Shown piece after piece: positions 1 to 12,170 of a stretch of DNA of 64,000 nucleotides (its first letter is position 1; each line of letters begins with the position of its first letter). The notes beneath the pieces are model-generated. The model was not told the origin of the DNA. It saw nothing but the letters and a program-made list of their open reading frames with translations, and searched no databases. This stretch comes from Chionoecetes opilio. Taxonomy: Eukaryota; Arthropoda; Malacostraca; Decapoda; Majidae. Where the stretch lies: contig JACEEZ010019115.1 of assembly GCA_016584305.1 (NCBI GenBank), positions 10,980-74,979 on the forward strand. Direction: 5' to 3'. The position numbers and the translations under genes were made by a program.

Positions 1-113
1 ATGTCACACCAACTATATTTACCCTTAATATACACCCTATGTACCCTTATACAAGCCCTGGGAATAACAATCTCACCCTGTTACTGGGTGACGCTGGTCT
101 CCCACGTCAACTT

Positions 114-229
114 TCCCCTTTCCCTCCTCTTCCTTCCCCTTTCCCTTTCCCTTCCCTTCCCTTCCCTTCCCTTCCCTTTCCTTCCTTCCCCTCCCCTTCC
201 CTTCCCTTCCCTTCCCTTCCCCTTTTCAC
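114..229. repeat. CCCTT-type pentanucleotide repeat
   Basis: Pyrimidine-only tract built of CCCTT and CCCTTT units with little interruption. It runs straight into the CA repeat that follows. The first 113 bases before it are non-repetitive and I see no gene in them. Confidence 0.9.
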
Positions 230-235
230 ACACCA

Positions 236-284
<49 letters not shown>

Positions 285-507
285 CGCACACACACCACAC
301 CCACACCTACACCCACACCCACACCTACACCCACACCCACACCCACACCCACACCCAACACACAGACACACACCCACACCCACACCCACAACCCACACCC
401 ATACCCACACCCACACACCACCCACACACCCACCCACCCACACACACACACCCCCACACCACACACACACACACACACACCACACCTACACCTACACACA
501 CAACACA

Positions 508-566
<59 letters not shown>

Positions 567-680
567 ACTCTCACACACACACAGACACACACCCCCCAAA
601 AACCACCGAACACCCACCCACAACCACAAAACACCCCACACACACACCAACACACACACACACCACACACACACACACAC

Positions 681-711
<31 letters not shown>

Positions 712-717
712 CCACAC
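230..717. repeat. Compound CA / CCCACA microsatellite
   Basis: About 490 bp of CA dinucleotides with interspersed CCCACA hexamers. It gives long histidine/threonine- or cysteine/valine-rich frames that are not genes. The right end is cut by the hAT element that inserted into it, and the CA repeat resumes at 2359. Confidence 0.95.
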
Positions 718-730
718 CAGAGGTGGGCAC

Positions 731-880
731 TTCCGCAAAACACTTCCGCAAACCGCAATTTCCCGAAAATTTGCGGAAGTCCGAATTCGTTTGCGGATTT
801 GCGGAAGTGTAAATGCTTGCGGATTTGCGTTTGCGGAAGCACTTCCGCAAACGCAAATATGTCCGCAAACTCCGAATAGA
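731..880. repeat. Left subterminal repeat cluster of the hAT element
   Basis: About nine copies of a TTGCGGAAGT / ACTTCCGCAA motif in both orientations packed into 150 bp just inside the left terminal repeat. hAT transposases bind short subterminal repeats of this kind, so these are the likely binding sites (inference). Confidence 0.75.
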
Positions 881-1339
881 TAGTATTCACATGACGTCAC
901 ACATCCAGGTATTTCGGGAGCGCGGCCATGTTGAGTGGCAAGCTTTGTAAACACCGCCGCAAACTGACAGGTAGAGTGAGCCATACTTGTCTTGTCTTGG
1001 TGTCTCGGTGTTGTTTAGGGATGTGAGGATCCCTTGGGGAACACTATGAGCCCTAGTGATGTCCTATGATGCTATCACAGGCGTGGTAGTTGACCTGTCT
1101 TCCTCAGGAAGGCACAGGTGAGGCGGGTGACAGTGTGTTGCCGTGAGGAGTGGACGTCTGCCGCCGCCAGCAGGGTGGACAGGGTTAAAGGTGGTGCCGG
1201 TCGGGGCGACTGTCCTTTGACGGTCGCTCCTGGGCTCCTTTGAGGACTCACAGCTACAGAGGGCACCAACTCTACCCGCATCTCCAACAAGATGGGGAAA
1301 GAGCTTGAGAGTTGGTGCTCAGAGAAGCAGAGGAGCTAG

Positions 1340-1543
1340 GTGCTGGAGCAGGCCATGTTTCGCGCCCTTTCCCGTGCCGCCTGGGTAGATGTGTTTGTTA
1401 AGTACAACACGGCCATACACAGCTCTGCAGCCGTGAAGAGACTGTTCTCCGGGGGGGCGGACATCATGAAGGCCAAGAGAGCGAGTCTGACCTCCGATAA
1501 TTTGAGGGGATTGGTTTTCATGAAGGGGAACATGGACAGCTAA
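1340..1543 (+). pseudogene. hAT transposase, C-terminal dimerisation segment only
   Basis: The frame encodes about 67 residues with the conserved hAT C-terminal block: FVKYNTAIHSSAAVKRLFS, then a KAKRASLT stretch and a final LRGLVFMKGN. In intact hAT transposases this block forms the dimerisation helix near the C-terminus. The BED finger and the catalytic DDE core are absent, and upstream sequence from 880 to 1339 has no open frame of that family. The initiator methionine at 1340 is fortuitous. It is flanked by intact terminal repeats, so it is a remnant inside a mobilisable but non-autonomous element. The fragment itself has no stop codon. Confidence 0.85.
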
Positions 1544-1969
1544 AGGGTGGAATTGTCACCAGAGGTCTTGAATGAGGAGTCTGAGGTTAAGGATCTATAA
1601 TCATAGGCTAGTTAGGCCGGGAAAATTTGGGGGCTGTAGCCCCGAATGTTTTATGAATACCCCCGGACTCAAATAGCCTTTTTTTTCTTACAAAAAATAG
1701 ATAAGCTCTGACTGGGGCCAACACAAAATTATAATAAGAAACAAGAAATTTGGTTAGATGTTACTTGGCATATGCTGATTGCATCCTTTTTATGAGCAGA
1801 ACAAGAGAGATGCGGAGAAAACAGGAAGAGAGAACAGAGGAGGTGAGGAGTGCGACAGATAAATGAGACACCAAAAGACCTGGAGAGGTGAAGAAGAGAA
1901 TATCAGATGGACAAGACACAGAGTTAACACAATTTTGTCACAGTTCAGTAGGTAAAGGTAGGTAGGTAA

Positions 1970-2098
1970 AATATATATATAATATATATATATATATAAA
2001 ATATATATATATATATATTAATATATATATATAATATATATAAAATATATATTATTATATATATATATATATATAATATATATAATATATATATATAT
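1970..2098. repeat. AT microsatellite
   Basis: Imperfect AT tract of about 130 bp inside the hAT element. Confidence 0.95.
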
Positions 2099-2199
2099 CA
2101 ATAATTTTGCCACAAAATGATTTAGGAAATAATATATGAATTTTCTACACAAGGCGTTTTTACCTCTATTTGTGCAATAAATGCAGTGAAAATATCACA

Positions 2200-2343
2200 T
2201 CATTGGTTTGCGGACTTACGGTTGCAGAAGTGTGAACTTCAAAAAATTTGCGAACTTGTGGTTGCGGTACTTAAGGATTGAAGTTTGCGGATTTGCGTTT
2301 GCGGAAGTGGATTTGCGTTTGCGGAAGTGGATTTTCGTTTGCG
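2200..2343. repeat. Right subterminal repeat cluster of the hAT element
   Basis: At least six copies of TTTGCGGA / GCGTTTGCGGAAGTGGA just inside the right terminal repeat, mirroring the left cluster. Two near-perfect tandem 18-bp copies lie at about 2297-2330. Confidence 0.75.
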
Positions 2344-2357
2344 GTGCCCACCTCTGT

Positions 2358-2358
<1 letters not shown>

Positions 2359-2395
<37 letters not shown>

Positions 2396-2439
2396 ACACA
2401 CACACACACACACAACACACACACACACACACACACACA
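2359..2439. repeat. CA microsatellite (continuation of the hAT target)
   Basis: CA repeat resuming immediately after the hAT target duplication. The 208 bp from 2440 to 2647 carry no open frame and may be 5' untranslated sequence of the LINE that follows. Confidence 0.9.
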
Positions 2440-2647
2440 GTTGTCTGTCAGCTGTGTGTACAGACATGCTTTGAAAGGCTCCTCCACAACTGGCTATGGT
2501 GACTGGCTGCTGTGACCAAACAAGGACGCAGAGGACCCAAAGAGACCTAGAGTACCTACAGGTGAGAGCTGTGTAGTTAAATAGTCTCGTCTCCAAATGA
2601 TTACTCTAAAAAAGTGAAAAAAAAATGGAAGTGATAAAGTAAACAAA

Positions 2648-3570
2648 GATGGAGGATCCCGCCAAGACGCCTTTTGATGGCTTTGATACCAAAGAAAAAG
2701 ACATATTAGGGCTGAAAATGAACCAGAGAAGAGTCATTATGTAGAAAATATAGTACACATAATGATGGAAAAACTAAAGAAGATGGAAAAGAAAGTGTTC
2801 GTACTGGAAAAAGATAATACTATTCTGAAAAATAGAGTGGATGAACTAAATTGTAAACAAGACGAAAAGGTAGTGAAAATGCATACATAAATTAATGCAG
2901 TACTTAAGAAATTGAAAATGGCACAAGAGGAAATGAAAGATGAAAGAAAGACATGGAAGATAGAACAAGAAAAAGCCCAAGAAAGTTTACGTCAAATAAT
3001 AGAAGATCAAAAAAATGAAAAAAAAATTTTGGCCAAAGAAGTAGTCAGTGTAAAAAAAAAAAATTTTGTGAGATACAGGGACAAAAAAGAAAGTGTCATC
3101 ATTTTGGTTTTTAAAGAAAAAGTGCTCCCCAAGAAAAACATAAGAGATGAGGAAGAAAAGAAAGTGGCAGAAGAAATATTAAAGTAGTAGAAAAAAAAGG
3201 AGATAGAAGAAAAATAGAAGAGATAATGGGTTAGGAAAATTTGAGGAGGCAGGGGCCCGCCCTTAAAATTTAAAGTTAGGTCAAAGTACAGCACAAGAAT
3301 ATTGTTAAGCATGGAAATGGCAAAGACAGAAGAATACAAGAAAAAAGATAAAAAAAAAGATAGAATGAGGAAGAAAGAGCCGATGAATGTCGTTTAATTA
3401 AAAAAGCCAAAGAAAAAAACAAATTTTGGAACGGAGGGGAAAAAAAAAGAAATTCATTAGAGATTTTGGGACCAAAACTGAAGAAGTGGTATCTAAAAGA
3501 GAAAGAGTAAGAGAAGAGTTTAAAAGGGAAAAAATGAAAAGGTGGGGGGTAGTCCCAAAAAATATAAATG
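2648..3570 (+). pseudogene. LINE ORF1 (coiled-coil nucleic-acid-binding protein), broken
   Basis: The frame starts at the ATG at 2648 and reads 30 residues before an early stop. It resumes in other frames as a long charged heptad-rich stretch (MEKLKKMEKKVFVLEKDN at about 2765; the longest open piece is 2912-3187, 91 aa). ORF1 proteins of this LINE class are RNA-binding coiled-coil proteins that package the element transcript. No CCHC knuckle is visible. The end is approximate, set by the first endonuclease-like sequence after 3590. Stops and frame changes fall at A-runs (3010-3065, 3190, 3350), so assembly error is a likely cause. Confidence 0.6.
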
Positions 3571-3589
3571 GGTAGTGCAACATTAACAG

Positions 3590-6230
3590 AAGAAACGATT
3601 ACCTGAGAGCCAAGAAATCAAAAATTTGGTTTAGTAGAAACGAGCTGAGTGATTCTAGGATGTGCCGTTGGGGAGGGGCAATATAATGTATGGAGGGGAA
3701 ACAGAAATCAGAAAAAGGGGGGGTGGTTTTAATGATGTTAACAAGAAAGATGTGGTAGTAGGGGGAAAGGAAAAAGGGGGAAAGGGAGGGAGAGGGGTTG
3801 AAAAGGTAGAGTTGGTGATGAAAAAAGGGAAAAATTAAGGACTTTGACTGTATAGTTCCACCTAGACAAATTTTCCCGGGGGGAAGAAGAGTATGGAGAC
3901 ATGATAAGAGACACAGGCAAAAGTTTAAAGAATATGATGGAAAATGTGAGAAAATAATTTGAGGGGGATTTTAACGCAAAGAAGTCGTGGAAGAATGGGA
4001 TCTGAAGGGGGAGAAGACTATTTGGGGGGGGGTATTTTGAATTTGGTAATGAATAACATTTGATGGGATTAAAAAGAATACAAGATTCAAGGAGCGAAGA
4101 ACCCTCAAGGGGAAAATTACATTGACGAAAGAAAAAGGAGTAATAAAAAAAAATTATCAGTGCCACTTTGGGAAAAATGACCACGTACTTATTTAATTTG
4201 AAGTAAATGATAGCAAAAAAGAGGGGAGAAGAGAAAAAAACAAAGAAAGGAAAATACAATTTTGGAAAAACAGACTTTTACGGATTTAAAAAAAATTTTT
4301 TTTTTGGAGAGAAAGACGGAGTAGTTTCCCTGAAAAAAGGAGTACCAGAAAAAAATGGGAGAGTTTTCCGAATTTTTCACAGAAGAATAAATAGATATGT
4401 TCCCAAAGGGTGGGTTTCAGAGAAAAAAAAAAAGAATGGGGTTAACAAAATGGATTTAATAAAACTAGAAAAAGAAAAAAAATGGATTTGTTGGGGGAAA
4501 AAAGGAGGGATAACCTATAGGAGAAGTACAAAACAACTAGAAAAATAGTAAAAATCCCAAGAAAAAAGAAATAATATGAGAGAAAAAATAGAAAAAAGTA
4601 AGAAAAGAACCCAAATTATTTTTAGAATATAAAAGGGAAAAATTAAAAAAAGGAAGGAGTGGAAAGCTGAAGATAGAAGGCATAGTTACGAAGAGCATTT
4701 AAAAAGGCCGAGGTGATGAATAAGTGCTTCAGATTATTTTCAAGAAAAAGTGAAAATTAAAACGAAAAAAAATAGCAAAAAAAAAATATTTGGGAAAACC
4801 AAAAAAGAGACGTAAAAGAAATAAAAAGGCTAAGGAAAGTAAGAGGAGAAAAAAACCGGGCCCGATGGAGTTCGAATGGATAATGAAAGAGTGCAGTAAC
4901 CAACTAGCAGGAAGTTTCATAGTGTAATTGAGAGTTCATTTAAAAAGAGCAGGCCCCTTTGATTGGAAAAAAAAAAATTATGCCAATTTACAAAGGAGGA
5001 GACAAGAAGAACCATAAATTACGGCCAGTATCATTAACAAGTGTATGGCAAAAATGTGTGAAAAAATTGTGAAGGACAGAGGTTTGAAATTTTTGGAAAG
5101 ACAAAACCCCCAGGGGCCAGTTTCGTTTTTTGAGAGGAATATCAGCACAAAAAATTATTAAGTTTTTATGAGAGTGATGCTGTGACACAGGAAAGAGGGG
5201 GGGTTTCGAGCATATACGGATCTAAAGAAGGCATTTGAAAAGGACCTCACAAGAGACGCCGGAAGCTAGAACATGTAGGGGTTTTAAAGGGTGGTTTGCT
5301 GAAGTGGATGGAAGACTTTTGAGCAACAGAGAGATGAGAACGGAATAAAAGATCAGAAATCAAAAGGGGTGCAGTGTGATAAGTGGATTTCCCCAAGGTC
5401 ATTTTTGGCCCCAGTGATGTTTTGGTCTATGTAGATGAATGAAAAAGGGGAGTGAAAGTTAAGAGCTTATTCGTGATGATGCTAAATTACTAAGAAAAGT
5501 AGAAAGAAAAAGAGGACTGGAGCATTTACAAAAGGTTTAGAAAAGATTTTCAGATGGAGTCAATTAGGGAAAGGATTTTAATGCTAAAAAGGTAAAGTGA
5601 GGGAAATGGGCGTAGCAAAAGAGAAGAGAGGAAAGTTTTCGATGGGAAATGAAGGTAATCAAAAACAAAGGTCGAAAAAGATCGGGAGTATGGTACGGAT
5701 AAATTGTCACCTGAGAAAGCATATAAAAAAAGATCCAGGAGATACAAACATTTTGCTGGGAAAAAGAATGGCATTAAAAATATCGGGATAAAGAGATGTA
5801 AGAAATTGAAAACACTCTGATTCGACCAAGGTTGGAATAGCGGCAGTGTTTTGGTCACCAAAAAAAAAGAAGGATTAAGGAAGATTGGGGAGAATACAAA
5901 AGAGCGCCATAAAAAGGGCTCCAAGCCTGAGAGATTTTACCTATGAGGAAAGACTTTCAAGACGAAACTCCCAACTCTTCAGAAAGAAGAGAAAGGGGGA
6001 TTTTATAGCAGTTATAGATCATCAATGGGTCTGGAAAAAATTGAAGAAAAGATCGTTTTTTGGGACGATAAAAGGGTAAAGAGGTCATGAGAAAAAAAAT
6101 TGAAAAGGACAACATCCCAAGAGGGAATAAAAAAATACAGCTTCCTAAAAGAAGCATAGAAGCTGGAATAACCTTTGATGCAGAAGGAAAAATGCAAAAA
6201 AGATTCAAGACTTAAAAAGGCAAGGGGTTT
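3590..6230 (+). pseudogene. LINE ORF2, endonuclease plus reverse transcriptase, multiply frameshifted
   Basis: Pieces in successive frames can be placed in the family order. They are: the start of the endonuclease (about 3600-3700), its LVMNNI...SRSEEPSR segment (about 4040-4105), a GPDGV-like finger motif (about 4860), a palm motif DLKKAFEK (about 5217-5241), a PQG box (about 5393), the catalytic Asp-Asp followed by AKLLRK (5475-5480 onward), and the thumb/C-terminal block LRDFTYEERLSR (about 5927). The Asp-Asp pair is intact. At least ten frame changes lie at homopolymers. The protein would copy its own RNA at nicked chromosomal DNA. It is best viewed as a jockey/CR1-like ORF2; the exact clade is undecided. 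Confidence 0.65.
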
Positions 6231-6304
6231 TGGAACGGGACAGTCCGAGCATAGTTTTTCCGTATTTTTACAACTAGGTAAAACAATAGGTAAACCCCAA
6301 CACA

Positions 6305-6425
6305 ACACACACACACAACACACACACACCCCAAACACACAGACCACACACACACACGCACTCTCAGCACACACAGCCCAAAACCACACACACCACAACA
6401 CAACACCACACACCCCACACACAGT
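6305..6425. repeat. CA microsatellite after the LINE tail
   Basis: Interrupted CA repeat. The equivalent in the third module copy (25740-25995) is about twice as long. The 6430-6715 stretch after it is A/G-rich and has no gene. Confidence 0.85.
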
Positions 6426-6716
6426 TCTTTAACTATATACGTATTTATTAGTAGTAAAAAATTTGTGTAAATACCGAGAACCCAGGGTTTTTTTTGTCCC
6501 CAGGTTAGACGAGGAGGAGGAGGAAGCAGGAAGGAAGAGGAAGAAGAGGGGAAGGGGGAGGAGGAAGAAGAAAGGAAGAGGATGAGGAAGGAGTGGGAGG
6601 AGAGGAAAGGTAAGATTTTTTATGTTAAAGGTAGAGAGGATAGTTTCAGGACAGAGGGGGAAACTTTATTGTTTTATAAGGTGTGTGGCGTATGTGGGTG
6701 TTGCGTGAGAGTGTTT

Positions 6717-6718
<2 letters not shown>

Positions 6719-6747
<29 letters not shown>

Positions 6748-6796
6748 GTGGGTGTTGTGTGTGCGGTGTGGGTGGGGTGTGTGTGTGTGTGTTGTG
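6719..6796. repeat. TG microsatellite
   Basis: Interrupted TG repeat. It is followed by a GA tract at 6904-6952 and a CA tract at 7223-7312. No gene is visible between 6430 and 7610. Confidence 0.85.
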
Positions 6797-6889
6797 TTTT
6801 GGGGTTTAGTTTTGGGGGTTTTCAAAGAAGTTTTTTCCCTTAATACATAAATTTTAATAAATAAATAAAGGTCACCGATCTTGTGGTGT

Positions 6890-6922
<33 letters not shown>

Positions 6923-8344
6923 AGAGGGAGGAGAGAGAGAAGAGAGAGAGAGGGGGCGGAAAGGGGTTTGTAGTTTTTTTGGATTCTCTTGAGGAAATAA
7001 GCAGATTGTTAACTAAAAAAAGACGAGTGAGCAATTTAGTAAGGACGAAATAGACAAGCGTTTTTAAGGTCGGAGGTCACGGGAAGAAGGGGAAGAAGCG
7101 ATACTATATTGTATAAGCTTGGGGGGGGCCAAGAGGGGGGGAAAGGGAGGAGTGGGGGAATCATTGCATATAACAAGTGAAGCACCTTTTGAGAGGGGAG
7201 GAGGGGAATGTTATTGACAGAACACACACACAAAACCCATACACAAAAAACACACACACACACACAAAAAACAACACACACACACACCACACATACCACC
7301 ACACACACACTGCGTTTTTATTACATAATCTCTATTTTTAAAATTTCCGTGATGTCAAAGGCCATGAGGGACCCCAACAGCCTGAGGGAAAGGGCCCATC
7401 CCCCTTTTCAGAAAGTAACAAAGAAACCCACCCTTTTAAAACACACAAACTACAAAAAAAAAACGGGGGAAAAAAAAAATTACCAAAACCCTCTGCGACG
7501 CTGTTAGTGATTGAAGCACTAACAAAACCCTATCAATATAAGTTAAAACTAAAAAACTATACCAACACTATACTAACCACTTTTACAAACATTTAAGGCC
7601 TAGATAACGTTACAGGTCAAGAATTTTTGGGAAAAGGGAAAGGTCAGGGCGGGGAAGGTAATAAGGAAAAGGTTTTAGTGTTTCAAAGCACTGTTGAACA
7701 GAGTTGCCCCTCCGAGTATCGGAAGAGCGGCATCGAGGCGCGTACGATCGGGCAGGGTGTGTGTCCCTGGCAGGGGGGAGGAGGAAGCGGGGTTGGTGGT
7801 GCAGGGCAAGCAGCGGAAGGAGGTGGGGGGCTGATTTTTGGCCAAACAACGTTTTTTTTTGTTGCTTTTTCATTTTTTGCAGGCACTTTAAGAAGAGGGG
7901 AAAAAGGGGAGGGAGGGGGGAAGAATGAATGGGCCGTGGCGGATTAGGGGGGGGCCCATGGCCACCTGATACTAAAAAATGGCCCCCCAGATCGAGTCGG
8001 GGGGTGCAAGAAAATTCAACCCTTTCTTTATAAGGGCCCATCCCCGGGTTACCCCACATAGATCTGGTCCACCCTTGGCCCCCCCCTGAACCCATGTCCT
8101 GGGGGCGCCCCCCACTGTGCGTGGGAGGGGAGGGGGGGAAAGGGGGAGAGCTTACGTGTGATTTGAGGTTGTTTGTCCCCCCTGAAGTTTTTGCCTCGTT
8201 ATCTTTTCCCTTATATAAAACGTCAGATAGTCTTGCCAGTGGCGTAGTACGGTGAGGACGTCCCCTTTTAAGTTTTTGAAAAAAAAAAAAAGTGACACTA
8301 CTGTTGGCCCCCCGCCCACCACACACCCACACACCATCATCATC

Positions 8345-8700
8345 ACTTTCCAACACCTTGCATTTTTTACGCACTCTTCCAGTTCAGCTTGGCATTGACT
8401 TATAAAATATGAAAAAATGTTCCTCATTCAGTTCAGCATTGACGTAAAAAATCTAAACATTTTATTCGGCCTCTTCCAGTTCAGTATTGACGTAAAAAAA
8501 TCTAAACATTTTATTCGGCCTTTTCGAGCAGCATTGAGAAAAAATTTTCTAAACATTTTTTTCGGCCCTTCCAGTTCGTATTGACGAAAAAAATTTCCAA
8601 ACTTTTTATTGGCCTCTCCAGTTTCGTTTTGACGTAAAAAAAATTTAAAAATTTTTACGGCCCTTCCAGTTCGTTTTTGACGAAAAAAAAAAATTTTTTT
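8345..8700. repeat. Roughly 50-bp tandem repeat
   Basis: About six imperfect copies of a unit containing TTCCAGTTCAG, TTGACGTAAAAA and CTAAACATTTTATTCGGCC. The inverted module copy (about 23790-23900) has about two and the third copy (about 28395-28560) about three, so copy number differs between the modules. Confidence 0.7.
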
Positions 8701-8950
8701 TCCCCCCGTAACGGGACATAAAACACACAGAATTTTTCGGGAAAAGCTCCGAGATTTCCCCTAAGAGTTATTCTTAGGGACGGGGGGGAGGAAAAAGACA
8801 TTCATTGATATCACTGTATATTCACGTAATTTTTTTTTACCATTTAATATCAACGGTAACACTCAAGACTATGAGTACAGTAAACCCTCACTTTTACGGA
8901 CCTCTAGGTAACAAATTTCGGCTTCAACAAACTTTTTCTGTCAGTCCGGT

Positions 8951-10173
8951 GTATGTTTACTGTATTTACTGTATTACTGATTATGTATTATGTATTTTGA
9001 TTACTGATGAGTATTTCTGTTTTTCGTTTATGTTTTCTGATTACTGTATTACTGTATTTTTGTATTTCTGTATTACTGTATTTCTGTATTTCTGTATTAG
9101 TATTATGATTTGTATTACTGTATTAGTATTAGTATTACTGGGTTTTGGGGTACGTATTACTGTTTTGTATTCTGATTACTGATTTAGTATTACGTATTTA
9201 CTGTATTACTGTATTTCTGTATTTAGTATACGTTACTGTTTACGTATTACGTATTTTCTGTATTATGTATTTCTGTTTTCGGGTTACTGTATTTCTGTAT
9301 TCTGTGTACGATTATGACTATTATGTATTACGTATTACTGTATTAGTATTTAGATTACGTATTACTGTATTACTTTTTTACTGTATTTAGTATTTCTGTA
9401 TTTTTGTATTACTGTATTTCTTATTTCTGTATTTACTGTTTACTGTTTACTGTATTGTATTTCTGTATTTTTCTGTATTCTGTATTTTTTTATTACTGTA
9501 TTACGATTATTTTATTTCGTTTACTGATTCTGTATTTAGTTTTACTGTTTTACTAATTACTGTATTTCTGTATTTCTGTATTTATGTAACTGTATTACTG
9601 TATTACTGTATTACTTTTTACTGTATTTAGTATTTCTGTATTTATATATTACTGTATTTCGTATACTGATTACTATATTACGTTTACTGTATTACTGTAT
9701 ATGTATTTTCTATTTACGTATTACTGTATTACTATATTACGATTACTGTATTTTGTATTTTCTTATTTCTGTATTTAAATTTCTGTATTTACTGTTTACT
9801 GTATACTATATTTCTTTTTTACTGTATTACTGATTTCTTATTCTGTATTTTGTATTCTAATTTCTGTATTTCTGTATTTCTGTATTTATATTACTTATTT
9901 CGTATTACTGTATTTACTGTATTTTCTAATTACTGTTACTGATTTTCTTAACTGTATTCTGTATTTCTGTATTTACTATATTATTTATTACGTATTACTG
10001 TATTATATATTACTGTATTACTGTATTTCTATATTTTTGTATTTCTGTATTACTGTATTCTAATTACTGTATACTGTATTACTGTTTTTTACATATTCTG
10101 ATTACTAATTTTTTGTATTCTGTATTTTCTATATTACTTATTATGTATTTCTGATTACTGTATTACTGTATTG
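8951..10173. repeat. CTGTATTA octanucleotide satellite, copy A
   Basis: About 1.2 kb of CTGTATTA/CTGTATTT units with many single-base losses. It generates long Tyr/Cys/Ile/Thr/Val/Leu frames that are not genes. The clean version is at 21918-23180 on the other strand. Confidence 0.9.
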
Positions 10174-10649
10174 AGCTGCATTCCTTTTTGCCTTAGTTTT
10201 TCAGATGCAGAGATTTGGGTTCAGAAATATTTGATCCTAACTTATTTTTTTGTTTCAGTGTGTGGGAAACTTTTAAGGCTTTGTAAGAAAGAGGCCGTGA
10301 TGGCGGGGCAGGCAAGGGGAAAAAGCTGCCGTGATGACCCCAACACCAAAACAAAAAACGACTGAAGAGAGAAAAGCAGCGAAAAAAAAAGGGAACATTT
10401 ATTATGTTGTCCCATTAAACCTTTTCCCCCTTTAACTCTTCTTCTCTCTTCTCGCTCTCTCTCTCTCTCTCTCTCTGTACGTAAGCACACGCCACTCTTT
10501 AAGGACACAAGAAGTAGTTTCCCTATCAGGCATTGATATGTGGGAAAGGGCTGGCAGGGGAAATTTTAGAGCAAGAAAAATATTTTTAAAGCTAATATGA
10601 CCCCCTGAGACGGGACCCCCACCCCGAAATATTTCCCCTAAAGCACAAT

Positions 10650-11225
10650 GGTTAAAAACACACACAAAAATTTACAACATCACAACACTCACACACACAC
10701 CTACACTACACACATACTCCACTTCACACACCAAAACACACACACACACACAACCCAAAAACATATCTCACTGCATGTACACACACCAAAACAACTCTCA
10801 CTGTCAGGTACACACCCTACACAACAACACGTCATGGGACAACACATACTCTCTCTGTCAGTAAAAACACACACAAATTCACTGCACTGTCACACCCTCT
10901 CTCACTGGCATGTCACAACACATACTCCATTCCCGTTTCACACACCCACACACCACACGTCATGGCACACCACATACTTCTCGTCAGGGGCACACACCAC
11001 TACCCCACTGTCATGTTACCACTCATACTTCACTGGCACTGTAACACACAACACACAACACCCACACATCACGCTCACACCCAAAAACCCCACCCACACC
11101 CAAACCCACAAATACCCACACCCAAAAACCCCAAAAAACACACACATATTCACTGTCATGTCACACAACACACACATACTCTCACTGTCACTGTCACACC
11201 AACACACACACACACACACACACAC
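10650..11225. repeat. CA-rich array with CTCACTGTCA interruptions, copy A
   Basis: CA repeats punctuated by ACTCTCACTGTCACTGTCA-like segments. The same array is at 21209-21450 (inverted) and 31460-31960. It encodes nothing convincing. A CT tract lies at 10436-10477 and an LINE-end-like stretch at 10480-10640. Confidence 0.85.
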
Positions 11226-11825
11226 CATTCACTTTCCAGCCCCTTGCATTGTTTAACACACTCGTACAGTTCAGGTTGCATCACTCCCGTCACGTAACTT
11301 TCGGTGATTGACTTTTGCCGTGGACGTAATATTTGGTTCATCAGTTAACAGGATCCCGGCTGTGACGCTTGCATCTCTTTCCCCCACTTATTAGAGCCTT
11401 CAAAAAAAAATAATTTTTTTTCCCGTGTTATGGTCATTTATAGGACACCCTGTTTTTAATTATAGGGTAGCATTCATGACAAAAAGCAATGATGGGAGTT
11501 GTTGAAGTGGGAGATAACACGTGTACTTATTTGAGTCCTGTACCATTACATCATTTAAGACCCATGGTGTAGCAGTACCTGGGCAGATTGGGCCCGTGCA
11601 TGGTTCTTTTGCCGCCTGCTCTATCAGCCATCAAAGAAATAAAAAAAATATAAATAGTTAGTCAAAATTTAAAAAAATATAATAAAAAATATACAAAGAA
11701 TAGCGACGAATAATAATCTCTAAGCGAGGTGGCAAGAAATGAAGAATCTGACCAGGAGCCTACTGTTTCACACACTGTACAGCCTTTTAAATTACCCTTC
11801 CATCTGCAACTTCTCGCGGGATTAA

Positions 11826-12170
11826 GGCCGTGTCACGCGGGCATATTTTCCGGATCTTTTTATTTTGCTGCCATTTGGTGCCCGTAGTGGGGCAAAAAAT
11901 GGCGTGCGTCAACGGCGTTTTGGCAACGAGCATCTTCCCGGGATTGCGACCAAAAAAAACCCAAAAGCAGCCACGAAGTGTTCTTGCACGATCCATAGTG
12001 GTGGTTTGGTCGCGGGGGCCCGGAAGATGCCGGACAAATGCTCGTTGCCGAAAGCCCTGCGATGCAAGGTATTTGTTGTTTCCACCACACGGGCCCCCAT
12101 GAAGCAAAATACCAAAAGATGCCCGGGAAAAAATCCCCCGTACCACCTTTTCTTCATCAGCAGGTCAGGA
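11826..12170. mobile_element. Harbinger-type foldback MITE, copy A (degraded)
   Basis: Same element as the clean copy at 19669-20013. Inverted arms begin with GGCCGTGTCACGCGGGCATA; this copy has many indels. The arms produce overlapping ORFs of up to 135 residues on both strands, which I treat as shadows of the palindrome. Confidence 0.75.

Larger units (their letters stand above)
718..2356 (+). mobile_element. hAT-family DNA transposon, internally deleted, complete ends
   Basis: Termini are perfect 13-bp inverted repeats, CAGAGGTGGGCAC at 718-730 and its complement at 2344-2356, a classic hAT end. The flanking octamers acccacac (710-717) and tcccacac (2357-2364) match at 7 of 8 positions, the 8-bp target duplication expected for hAT, and the element sits inside a CA repeat. 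Both ends carry clusters of a TTTGCGGAAGTG-like motif in both orientations, as expected for subterminal transposase-binding repeats. Only the C-terminal part of the transposase is left (1340-1543). The middle also holds an AT repeat at 1970-2098. It is a non-autonomous derivative; the family call is firm, the subfamily is not known. Confidence 0.88.
2648..6300 (+). mobile_element. Non-LTR retrotransposon (LINE) with ORF1 and ORF2, frame-disrupted
   Basis: A two-ORF LINE. ORF1 opens at 2648 with MEDPAKTPFDGFDTKEKD and continues into a lysine/glutamate-rich coiled coil. It is followed by an endonuclease and a reverse transcriptase spread over three frames. The 3' end has the C-terminal block typical of decapod LINEs (LRDFTYEERLSR at about 5927-5962) and a tail close to ACTAGGTAAAACA before a CA repeat. 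The length of about 3.65 kb is near full length for such elements. Frames break mostly at A or G runs, as expected from consensus indels, so the element may be more intact in the animal than here. Its last roughly 500 bp are duplicated at 25160-25740. Confidence 0.8.

Noticed and set aside
1..890. Histidine/threonine-rich and cysteine/valine-rich frames up to 292 residues
   Set aside because: Direct translation of CA/CCCACA repeats in all frames on both strands; no domain, and the frames run across the hAT boundary.
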